The position numbers were made by a program, and so were the translations under genes. 64,000 nt of DNA from Lacinutrix mariniflava (GTDB lineage: Bacteria; Bacteroidota; Bacteroidia; Flavobacteriales; Flavobacteriaceae): the NCBI RefSeq assembly GCF_001418015.1, contig NZ_LIQG01000026.1, positions 868,001 through 932,000 on the forward strand, written 5' to 3'. Position 1 is the stretch's first letter; every line of letters starts with the position of its first letter. The notes under the pieces were generated by a model, which was not told where the DNA came from, searched no databases, and saw only the letters and a list, made by a program, of their open reading frames with translations. This document shows positions 51,088-58,859 of this stretch, one piece after another.

Positions 51088-53880
51088 TTATTCTTTAACT
51101 ATTTCACCATTAACCGTTTTAATTCCTTTTTTAGATAAATGAACTGTAGATACGCCATTATTATTTTGCATCGATACATTTAGTTTTGGGTTTTCTTTTG
51201 TAAGCGCAATAGCTTTGGCTTCAGAAATTTTTTCACCTTCGTAGAAAAAGGTTGTTCCATTGTCTTCCATGCCTTTAAATTGTTCAGATAGAGGTCTTCT
51301 AATTTGATTTCTTCTGTTTTCTAGTATTTCTTTTCTTTCCTCAATCATAGCTTTCCTTTCTTCTTTTTTTTCTTCTATGAGTGTCCTTTTTTGTTCTTTT
51401 AAAGTTTTAAGACTTTGTGTTTTTTGTTCTCTATTTGAAGTAGGAGAGGCTGCATTTTTAAGTATTTCTTTTCTTTCTTCAAGCAATGTTTCTCTTTCTT
51501 TTTTTCTGTCTTCAACTAATGTTTTTCTTTCTTCAAGGATTTTCTTACGTTCCTGAAGCCTAGCTTTTTTTTCATTTTGGTAGGTGCTTTTTCTGTCTTC
51601 AAAAAAAGAGTCTTTATTGTTTTTGTTAGAAGTTTTTAGGGCCTTACCATTTTCGTCTATTAAAACTCCAAAACGATTATAGTATTTAATTGTATCCTCT
51701 TCTTTTACATAATAACACGTTTTATTTTTTATTCGGATATAGCCATTACTGTTTCCTTTTATGTTTTTAATAGACTCTATAGTTCCGTATTTTTTTCCAC
51801 TTTCATCAACTTCATCACCAGATGTATTATGGTATCGAGTTATTCCATTTTTAGTAGAATAAAAATGTTTTTCTCCATTTATATCTAGAGATCCTGTTTG
51901 GGGTTTATTATTAACAACTTTACCATTTACTGTCGTAATAGGTTTGTTTGATAGATTCACAGTTCTTTTTCCATTATTACTATGGGTTGAAATGTTCATT
52001 TTAGAGTTGTTCTCTAAAAGTTTTATTGCTTTGTTAGATGAAATTGATTCGCCATTATAATAAAAATCTGCATTTATATTAGCCATTTCTCTTGCATGCT
52101 CAACTGTAGATTTTGGAGCAGCAGGAGGAGCAGGAGGTGGCGGGATATTAGAAACCTCTCCCTTTTTTACTTTTGGAGGCGCAGGCGGTGGTGGTAATTG
52201 TGATTCAGTTTTTTTAAATGCAACAACAACTTTATTGTCTTTATATACTTCAGATATGTTTTGGCCAGGAATAACTTGGTCACCATTTACAGGTTTGTTA
52301 GATAATAATTTACCATTTTCATCTGTTAAGTAGCCTTTTCTATTATAATACTTGGTGTTGCCAGAATGTGTAACCTTATAATGTGTACTACCATTTATAG
52401 TTACAAAAGTGGTTTGGACTTCATTTTCATTACTTAGTTGTTTTTGAGTGTTGCTTTTAGTAAGGTTTTCTGCTTTAATTGTAGTAGCAGCTCCTTTAGC
52501 ATCAGAAAGATTTACTGTGTATTCTCCTTGTCCAATTTGTTGCGTTAGTATATCTATTTTACCAGCTTTCTTATAAATGGCTGTCGCTTGTTTAGACGTA
52601 ATTTTTTTACCGTTATAAAAAATAGCGTCTTTATTTGCTTCAGTTTGTTTCATGTATTTTATAAAACCACTTTCACTACTAATTATTTCTTCTTTTGTTA
52701 ACGGAGCAGGTGGAGCAGGAGCAGGTGGGAAATTAGGAAATGGTTCTGCCTTCTTTTTTTGAGCATCACTTAATAAATTATATAATTCTTTAATGCGGTT
52801 AAAGTCTTTTAATTTAATTACAGCGTTGTTCTTTATTTTTGCATTGTAGTGTTTTGCTAACTTGTTGTATTCTATAACTTGTTCAGGTGTTGCTTCTTTT
52901 TGAGATTTTTCAATTTCAGAATCTGTGTTGTCTTGTTTTAGTTCAAGTATTGGATTTGTGTTATTAACTTGCTCTTCTGAAGGGAAATGCATAGCAGACT
53001 CAGCGTCCTTCTCAACCTGTTCTCTTCCGCTAAAGCTAAAAAGTAATCCGCCTAAAAGAGGCAGTAATAATAAACTTCTAAGCCATATGGCTTTTCTTGA
53101 GGTTTGTGTTTTCATAATTGTAAATCGTTTTTTGATTAATGAATAATTGATGGCATTTGCCAAAGGCATTTGGTTTGCATTCGAAGTAAATTGAAGCAAT
53201 GTCTCTTGGTAAGTTGATGAGTCTATACCTTGCTTTAAAACAGCGTCGTCTGCTAGAAATTCGTGATTAAGTTTAATGTCTTTCTTTATAATATAGAGCA
53301 ATGGATTAAACCAAAATACAATGTGTAAAAGCTCTATAAATAAAATATCTAAGGTGTGTTTTTGGCTTGCATGTGTTTGCTCGTGTAATAATACTTCCTG
53401 CGGTATGGCTTTAGCTTCAAACTTTGTTTTATTTAAAAAGATGTAACTAAAGAAGGTGTGAGGTACTATTAAATCGTTTAATAAAACTGAAATAAAATTG
53501 TTATGTTTTTGTTTTTCGTTTCTATTAATTTTCGAAACGATACCAAATAGGTTTATAGCAAATTTTGATGCAAAAAGTAAAGCACCAAGCCCATAAAGAC
53601 TCCATAATAGTATTGGTAAATAATTTGTTGGTTCTTCTATTATTGTTTCTGTTGGAAAATATAGAGGCGGAGTAAACGAATCTGTTACGAAAGTTTCAAC
53701 GTTGTAAACAGGTTCTATATATTCTACAAACGTAATAAACGGAATCACAATTGAAATAACCAATGCGGCTAATAAATAAAAACGTTTAAATTTATGAATG
53801 CTTGAACGCTCTAAAAACAATTTATAGAAGGCTATTAAAATAGCTAAGCATGCTGCCGATTTTAAGATTAGTAGTTCCAT
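51088..53880 (-). CDS. M56 (BlaR1-like) membrane metallopeptidase with repeat-rich C-terminus
   Basis: 930 residues, unusually long for the family. N-terminal membrane segments, zinc motif LLHEQTHASQKH (about 165) and ADDAVLKQG lead to the last membrane segment (SLLLLPLLGGLLFSFSG). The remaining 640 residues are extracytoplasmic. They hold three copies of a module like FYYNGESISSNKAIKLLE...VNLSNK, three WG/YN-type repeats (IKYYNRFGVLIDENGKAL), Pro-rich spacers (PAPPAPL) and a charged coiled coil of RKK/EER repeats. It should release the BlaI-type repressor encoded 2 bases upstream on sensing an envelope signal. Confidence 0.88.
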   Translation of the reverse strand: MELLILKSAACLAILIAFYKLFLERSSIHKFKRFYLLAALVISIVIPFITFVEYIEPVYNVETFVTDSFTPPLYFPTETIIEEPTNYLPILLWSLYGLGALLFASKFAINLFGIVSKINRNEKQKHNNFISVLLNDLIVPHTFFSYIFLNKTKFEAKAIPQEVLLHEQTHASQKHTLDILFIELLHIVFWFNPLLYIIKKDIKLNHEFLADDAVLKQGIDSSTYQETLLQFTSNANQMPLANAINYSLIKKRFTIMKTQTSRKAIWLRSLLLLPLLGGLLFSFSGREQVEKDAESAMHFPSEEQVNNTNPILELKQDNTDSEIEKSQKEATPEQVIEYNKLAKHYNAKIKNNAVIKLKDFNRIKELYNLLSDAQKKKAEPFPNFPPAPAPPAPLTKEEIISSESGFIKYMKQTEANKDAIFYNGKKITSKQATAIYKKAGKIDILTQQIGQGEYTVNLSDAKGAATTIKAENLTKSNTQKQLSNENEVQTTFVTINGSTHYKVTHSGNTKYYNRKGYLTDENGKLLSNKPVNGDQVIPGQNISEVYKDNKVVVAFKKTESQLPPPPAPPKVKKGEVSNIPPPPAPPAAPKSTVEHAREMANINADFYYNGESISSNKAIKLLENNSKMNISTHSNNGKRTVNLSNKPITTVNGKVVNNKPQTGSLDINGEKHFYSTKNGITRYHNTSGDEVDESGKKYGTIESIKNIKGNSNGYIRIKNKTCYYVKEEDTIKYYNRFGVLIDENGKALKTSNKNNKDSFFEDRKSTYQNEKKARLQERKKILEERKTLVEDRKKERETLLEERKEILKNAASPTSNREQKTQSLKTLKEQKRTLIEEKKEERKAMIEERKEILENRRNQIRRPLSEQFKGMEDNGTTFFYEGEKISEAKAIALTKENPKLNVSMQNNNGVSTVHLSKKGIKTVNGEIVKE

Positions 53881-53882
53881 AA

Positions 53883-54248
53883 TTATTTGTTTTGAATTTC
53901 GGTATCTATAATTGCTCTTAATTCCTGCAATTCCTGTTTAGAAAGGTTGGTTTCTTTTGTGAAAAATGAAGCGAATTGAGAACTACTATCGTTAAAGAAG
54001 TTTTTAATAAGTCCGTTAACATGCTTAGAGAAATAATCCTTTTTTTTAACCAATGGATGGTATTGTCTTGAGTTTCCAAACTTAGTATAACCAATAAAGC
54101 CTTTGTCTGCCATGCGTTTTAAAAGTGTAGCAACGGTTGTGTTTGCAGGCTTTGGTTCTGGATATGATTCTAGTAAATCTTTCATGAAAGCGGTTTCAAG
54201 TTTCCATAGGTAATTCATTAAATCTTCTTCAGTTTTTGTAAGCTGCAT
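53883..54248 (-). CDS. BlaI/MecI-family transcriptional repressor
   Basis: 121 residues: winged helix (LTKTEEDLMNYLWKLETAFMKDL, recognition region KPANTTVATLLKRMADKGFIGY) and a C-terminal dimer part. It is the first gene of the pair with the M56 gene 2 bases downstream. Its own operator cluster lies directly upstream. The sequence of these operators (CTACAAATGTAG) differs from those of the first BlaI gene in the window, so the two circuits should be insulated. Confidence 0.9.
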   Translation of the reverse strand: MQLTKTEEDLMNYLWKLETAFMKDLLESYPEPKPANTTVATLLKRMADKGFIGYTKFGNSRQYHPLVKKKDYFSKHVNGLIKNFFNDSSSQFASFFTKETNLSKQELQELRAIIDTEIQNK

Positions 54249-54250
54249 GT

Positions 54251-54343
54251 TCTACAAGTTTAGATTGTTCTCTACAAATGTAGAGTAAATAATTCTATTC
54301 TACAAATGTAGAGCTGTTTTTTTATTTTAAAATAGTACCTTTG
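54251..54343. promoter_or_regulatory. BlaI operators and divergent promoter
   Basis: Two strong palindromes with the same core CTACAAATGTAG lie at 54270-54285 (CTCTACAAATGTAGAG) and 54300-54311, with a weaker third (CTACAAGTTTAG) at 54252-54263. TACCTTTG (54336-54343) fits the -7 element for the plus-strand M28 gene at 54374. The operators sit where they could repress the BlaI/M56 operon and perhaps also affect the peptidase gene. Confidence 0.75.
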
Positions 54344-54373
54344 AGTAGTGTTTAATGATAATAAAGAAAGGTA

Positions 54374-55744
54374 ATGAGCAAGAATTTAATTAGTTTTTTA
54401 GCATGTTTTTTCATGATGTATTTGGTCGCAGGTCAAAGTATTGCAGAGATTATTAATCAAGTTAGTTTAGACTCTTTACAATTAACATTACGAGAATTTA
54501 CTGGAGAACAAACTACTATTGTCAATGGTAATTCTGTTACGATACAAAATAGAGTGCAATCTAATAATGATTTGGCAGCAGATTATTTATTCGAAAAACT
54601 AGATGGTTTAAACAATCTAACAGTAAGTAATCAATTAATTAACGGAGAAGCCGGACGCAGAAATGTTATTGCTACACAATTAGGAAAAACAAATCCAGAT
54701 GCTATTTATATTGTTTGTGCGCATTACGATTCGGTTGCAGATTATTGTGCCGATGATAATGCTAGTGGTACAGCAGCCGTTTTAGAGATTGCACGACTAC
54801 TATCTACACAATGTTTAGATAATACTATTGTTTATGCGCTTTGGGATGAAGAAGAAATTGGGCTTGTAGGTTCTAATTATTATGCAACTCAAGCTGCTGC
54901 TAATGGTGATAATATCTTGGGTGTTTTAAATATTGATATGATGGGTTATGATGGAAATAATGATAACGATTTTGATATAGATGTTAGAGACTTTGGAAAC
55001 TCTATTGCAATGAAAGATGATATTGTTTCTATTTTAAATAATCCAACATATGGTTTTACATTAAATGTAAACGTTGTTAATCCTGGAACTACAGCTAGTG
55101 ATCATGCTCGTTTTTGGAATCAAGGTTATACTGCTGTTTTGGTTGGCGAATCTTGGGAAACTAACGATCAGACTCCTTTTTATCATAGTTCTGGTGACGA
55201 TTATAGTACTTTAAATTTTCCTTATTATCATGAGCTTGCTAAATTAATTACAGGTTATATGGTTACAAAAGGAGGTCTTTTAAATATTGATAATACGGTG
55301 ACCCAAAATGCAAGTACTTTAACTGCAAGTCAATCTTCGGCTACATATCAATGGTCTAATTGCGATACAGAAACAGTAATTGCTGGTGCGACTAACCAAA
55401 GTTATACTCCGGTGGTTAATGGTAATTATAAAGTTGAAATTACGACTGGTAGCTGTACAGAAATTAGTACGTGTTTTGCTGTAAATACTTTAGGTGTTGA
55501 AGCTTTTAGTATAGATGGTCTTAAAATATTTCCAAATCCTGTAAAAACTGTTTTAAATATTGAATTACCTCAATTTAGTAAAGCAGAGTTGAAAATTGTT
55601 AATATAAATGGTCAAGTAGTCTTAAAACAATCTATTGAAGAACGATTGACTAAAGTGAAATTATCTGCACTAACAAACGGTATTTATTTTGTTAATTTAA
55701 AAGTTGATGGAAAGGTACTAACTCAAAAGATAGTTAAAGAATAA
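54374..55744 (+). CDS. M28-family zinc peptidase with T9SS sorting domain
   Basis: 456 residues with a signal peptide (ending LVAGQ). The M28 domain has all expected ligands: VCAHYDSV (His), ADDNASGTAAV (bridging Asp), WDEEEIGLVGS (Glu general base and ligand), LNIDMMGYD (Asp) and ASDHARFW (His). An Ig-like segment (about 315-375) is followed by a T9SS type A sorting domain (LKIFPNPVKTVLNI, NGQVVLKQS, LTNGIYFVNL). A secreted or surface aminopeptidase is expected. Divergent from the BlaI gene and sharing its operator region. Confidence 0.9.
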   Translation: MSKNLISFLACFFMMYLVAGQSIAEIINQVSLDSLQLTLREFTGEQTTIVNGNSVTIQNRVQSNNDLAADYLFEKLDGLNNLTVSNQLINGEAGRRNVIATQLGKTNPDAIYIVCAHYDSVADYCADDNASGTAAVLEIARLLSTQCLDNTIVYALWDEEEIGLVGSNYYATQAAANGDNILGVLNIDMMGYDGNNDNDFDIDVRDFGNSIAMKDDIVSILNNPTYGFTLNVNVVNPGTTASDHARFWNQGYTAVLVGESWETNDQTPFYHSSGDDYSTLNFPYYHELAKLITGYMVTKGGLLNIDNTVTQNASTLTASQSSATYQWSNCDTETVIAGATNQSYTPVVNGNYKVEITTGSCTEISTCFAVNTLGVEAFSIDGLKIFPNPVKTVLNIELPQFSKAELKIVNINGQVVLKQSIEERLTKVKLSALTNGIYFVNLKVDGKVLTQKIVKE

Positions 55745-55749
55745 GGTTT

Positions 55750-56613
55750 TTATGAAGCTTTTCTGGATCGTAAACTTTCTATAACTACTGTAGATAATAT
55801 TAATAAACCACCAAAAAAGGTGTTCCAAGTTGGGATTTCGTTTAAAAAGAAAAAGGCTATAATAATACCAAATATGGGTTGTGTACTACCTATAATACTT
55901 GCTGTACTTACTTTAAAGTGTTTTAAACTTTGTACAAATAAGGTATGACCTAATGCTGTAGTTACTAATGCAAGAATTATTACATAAGGAAATTGTGTGG
56001 TAATATTTGTGGTGTCTAAAAAGAAAAGGACGGGTGATAAAAGAATACTTATGATTAGTAATTGAAAAAACATGAGACTACTTCCGTTGTATTTTGTAAC
56101 ATGTTGTTTTAGTATTAAAATACGCATGGCGTAGCAAAAAGCTGAAAATAAACCAAATAGAATACCTTTTACAGAGTCACTTTCAAAATCTAATTCTGGA
56201 GATAATATATAAATACCTAAAGTGACCATGGCACCCAAAACAAGATGCATATAATCGAATTTTGTTTTCGAGAATAGAGGTTCTAAAAAGGTGGTCATTA
56301 TTGGAAAAGTAAATAAAGCAAGCATGCCTATGGCAACACTTGAAAGCTGTAAGGCTATAAAATAGGTAATCCAATGCGAGGCCATAAATAAGGCGCTAAA
56401 TATAAAAGCGACTAAATCTCTTTTAGATTGAATTTTAAGATTTACTTTTTTGTACTTACAAAACGCGAGTAGTAATAACATGGCTAATGCACTTCGCCAC
56501 CAAATGGTTACTGGAGCTGGCATGTCTATAAAACGCCCTAAAGAACCAGATGTACTTATTAAAAAAGTAGCAAATGTAAGTTCTAAAACGTGTTTTAAGT
56601 GTTGGTTTTTCAC
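55750..56613 (-). CDS. EamA/DMT-family transporter
   Basis: 287 residues from a GTG at 56613 (VKNQHLKHVLELTFATFLIS). Ten membrane segments and two EamA halves (ISTSGSLGRFIDMPAPVTIWWRSALAML; LFGLFSAFCYAMRILILKQH, LGHTLFVQSLKHFKVSTASIIGSTQPIFGIIIAFFFLNE) match the usual size of 280-300. A TTG-started extension to 56718 would cover two strong hairpins and is rejected. Substrate unknown; the family exports small metabolites. It is convergent with the M28 gene, 5 bases apart. Confidence 0.85.
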   Translation of the reverse strand: MKNQHLKHVLELTFATFLISTSGSLGRFIDMPAPVTIWWRSALAMLLLLAFCKYKKVNLKIQSKRDLVAFIFSALFMASHWITYFIALQLSSVAIGMLALFTFPIMTTFLEPLFSKTKFDYMHLVLGAMVTLGIYILSPELDFESDSVKGILFGLFSAFCYAMRILILKQHVTKYNGSSLMFFQLLIISILLSPVLFFLDTTNITTQFPYVIILALVTTALGHTLFVQSLKHFKVSTASIIGSTQPIFGIIIAFFFLNEIPTWNTFFGGLLILSTVVIESLRSRKAS

Positions 56614-56643
56614 TTGGTTTGTGTAAGTGGTAGAAGTGGCATC

Positions 56644-56726
56644 CTTTATTTTGCTGCCATATATGGCAAAATAAAGATATAACGGATGACGCGACCACCT
56701 TTTGCTACTTAAAAGCAAAAGGTGGT
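56644..56726. repeat. Two adjacent strong inverted repeats
   Basis: CTTTATTTTGC / GCAAAATAAAG (56644-56676, with the palindrome TGCCATATATGGCA inside) and ACCACCTTTTGC / GCAAAAGGTGGT (56694-56726). They lie between the M20 peptidase gene and the EamA gene, both on the minus strand. The second may end the M20 transcript, but no T-run follows; the first overlaps a near -7 element (TTATTTTG) for EamA. Confidence 0.55.
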
Positions 56727-56743
56727 TACACCATAAAAAAATA

Positions 56744-58132
56744 TTACTTAGATAATGCTGTAAAATGCTTATAAAATCCTGGAATGGTTTCGATTCCTTT
56801 TAAGTAATTCCATACGCCAAAATGTTCGTCTGGTGAGTGAATAGCATCACTATCTAGACCAAAGCCCATTAAAATAGTTTTACTTTTTAATTCTTCCTCG
56901 AATAAAGCAACAATAGGAATACTTCCTCCACTACGTTGTGGTATTGGTGTTTTACCAAAAGTGTCTTCGTAGGCCTTGCTTGCTGCTTTATAGCCAATGC
57001 TATCTATTGGTGTTACGTAACCTTGTCCACCATGATGAGGTGTTACTTTTACGGTTACACCTTTTGGAGCGATGCTTTCGAAATGGTTTTTAAATAACTC
57101 GGTTATGTTTTCCCAATCTTGATTTGGTACTAAACGCATAGATATTTTTGCAAAAGCTTGACTTGCTATTACTGTTTTTGCGCCTTCTCCTGTGTAGCCT
57201 CCCCAAATACCGTTAACGTCTAAGGTTGGCCTGATAGAGTTGCGCTCGTTTGTAGTGTAGCCCGCTTCGCCGTATACAGAGTCTATATCTAATGCTGCTT
57301 TATAATCGTCTAAAGAAAATGGTGCTTTTGCCATTTGTGCACGTTCGTCTAAAGATAATTCTTCGACATTATCGTAAAAACCAGGAATGGTAATGTGGTT
57401 GTTTTCGTCGTGAAGCGAAGCTATCATTTTAGTTAACACGTTTATTGGGTTTGCTACTGCGCCTCCATATAAACCAGAGTGTAGATCTCTATTTGGTCCT
57501 GTAACTTCTACTTCTACATAACTAAGGCCACGTAATCCTGTTGTAATAGACGGTGTGTCTTTTGCAATCATTCCAGTATCTGAAATTAAAATAACGTCGT
57601 TACTTAGTTTGTCTTGATTTTGTTTTACAAATTTTGCAAGGTTTACACTACCAACTTCTTCTTCGCCTTCTATCATGAACTTAACGTTGCATGGGAGTTG
57701 GTTTTGTGTTGTCATGTATTCCATGGCCTTAACGTGCATGTACATTTGTCCTTTGTCATCGCAAGCACCACGAGCGAAAATGGCACCTTCTGGGTGTAAT
57801 TTTGTTGCTTTAATTACAGGCTCGAATGGTGGAGAGGTCCATAACTCTAATGGATCTGGTGGTTGTACATCGTAATGTCCGTAAACTAAAACTGTTGGTA
57901 AGTTTTTATCTATAATTTTATGAGCATAGATTATTGGGTAACCTTCTGTTTCGCAAATTTCCACAACATCGCATCCGGCATCTGTTAAGCTTTTTGCAAC
58001 AACGTCTGCTGTTTGGATAGTGTGTTCCTTATAAGCAGAGTCGGCGCTTATTGATGGAATCTTTAATAATTCTATTAGTTCGTCTAGAAAACGTTGCTTG
58101 TTTTCTTGCACGTAAGTTTTTATGTTTTTCAT
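56744..58132 (-). CDS. M20-family dipeptidase
   Basis: 462 residues. The zinc-binding motifs of M20 are present in order: VLVYGHYDVQPP (His), ARGACDDKGQ (bridging Asp), MIEGEEEVGS (Glu base and ligand), LISDTGM (Asp) and DAIHSPDEHF (last His). The dimerisation domain lies in the middle (LHSGLYGGAVANPI). The length and these motifs fit the cytosolic non-specific dipeptidase/carnosinase-like group, which cleaves dipeptides. No signal peptide. Confidence 0.92.
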   Translation of the reverse strand: MKNIKTYVQENKQRFLDELIELLKIPSISADSAYKEHTIQTADVVAKSLTDAGCDVVEICETEGYPIIYAHKIIDKNLPTVLVYGHYDVQPPDPLELWTSPPFEPVIKATKLHPEGAIFARGACDDKGQMYMHVKAMEYMTTQNQLPCNVKFMIEGEEEVGSVNLAKFVKQNQDKLSNDVILISDTGMIAKDTPSITTGLRGLSYVEVEVTGPNRDLHSGLYGGAVANPINVLTKMIASLHDENNHITIPGFYDNVEELSLDERAQMAKAPFSLDDYKAALDIDSVYGEAGYTTNERNSIRPTLDVNGIWGGYTGEGAKTVIASQAFAKISMRLVPNQDWENITELFKNHFESIAPKGVTVKVTPHHGGQGYVTPIDSIGYKAASKAYEDTFGKTPIPQRSGGSIPIVALFEEELKSKTILMGFGLDSDAIHSPDEHFGVWNYLKGIETIPGFYKHFTALSK

Positions 58133-58187
58133 TAAAAATAATTGAGTTTATGTAAAAATACAAAAAAGAGTATAATTTCTTTTACGG

Positions 58188-58221
58188 TTGTTATGAATAT
58201 TCAAACTATTGTTTATATTTG
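58188..58221 (+). promoter_or_regulatory. tRNA-Leu promoter
   Basis: TATATTTG (58214-58221) is an exact -7 element, and a TTG (58188-58190) lies 23 bases upstream, at the outer limit for the -33 element. The tRNA begins 27 bases after the -7 element, so a short 5' leader is removed. Confidence 0.65.
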
Positions 58222-58247
58222 CAATCCGAAAATTATCGGAATAAGTT

Positions 58248-58329
58248 GCGGGCGTGGTGGAATTGGTAGACACGCTAGACTTAGGATCTAGTGCCGCGAG
58301 GTGTGAGAGTTCGAGTCTCTCCGCCCGTA
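58248..58329 (+). tRNA. tRNA-Leu (anticodon UAG)
   Basis: 82 bases. The acceptor stem GCGGGCG pairs with CGCCCGT (one G-U), with discriminator A. The D arm has GGTAGAC. The anticodon stem CTAGA/TCTAG holds the loop CTTAGGA, anticodon TAG. The long variable arm of class II tRNAs and the T arm with GTTCGAGTC follow. CCA is not encoded. It reads CUA and related Leu codons. Confidence 0.95.
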
Positions 58330-58335
58330 CAGAGT

Positions 58336-58369
58336 AAAAAAGCTTCAGTTTATACTGAAGCTTTTTTTT
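58336..58369 (+). terminator. tRNA terminator
   Basis: AAAAAAGCTTCAGT / ACTGAAGCTTTTTT with loop TTAT, followed by more T. It lies 6 bases after the tRNA. Confidence 0.9.
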
Positions 58370-58859
58370 GTTTTAACAATATGTTCTTGCTGTTAATAGG
58401 TGCGGCTTAACTCTCAAGGTTATCTTTTTTTTAAATGAATGCTCTAAAATGCCATTTTAAGCTTCAGTTGTCACACCCTAAATTTGCGTTTACTTTAGTT
58501 TTTAGTGTTTTATTTATAAAGAAAGCTCCATTTTGTTAGTTAAAATATTTAATTACGTCTATTGTATTGTTAGAACTGTTAACACTTATGGCGTGAAGTA
58601 ATTTAGTAGCACATCAATAAAAAACAGTGCTCAGTGTAATGCATTAAATGAAAAAAGGAATTACTTTTTTATGATGCTAATGAAATAACGACACAAATTA
58701 TTCGTAAATTAAAAACATAAAATAAAAATAAAGACATTTTAACCCAACATTAGTTTTTAAGAAAAGAACTAAACAGCTTACCTATATCTTGTCTTTTTGT
58801 AAACTACAAATACCAATCATTTTATAAATGATACAGCCATAACAACCAATAACTAACAC
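58370..58859. other. Long gap between tRNA and the large surface-protein gene
   Basis: No gene is supported. TAAATTTG at 58479-58486 matches the -7 element but has no open frame worth calling behind it. A small palindrome ATCATTT-TAT-AAATGAT lies at about 58816-58832, inside the probable leader of the next gene. Gaps beside tRNAs are common integration sites, but no direct repeat of the tRNA 3' end was found here. Confidence 0.4.

Noticed and set aside
58370-58859. Possible integration site of a mobile element beside tRNA-Leu
   Set aside because: No repeat of the tRNA 3' end and no integrase gene were found within the window.
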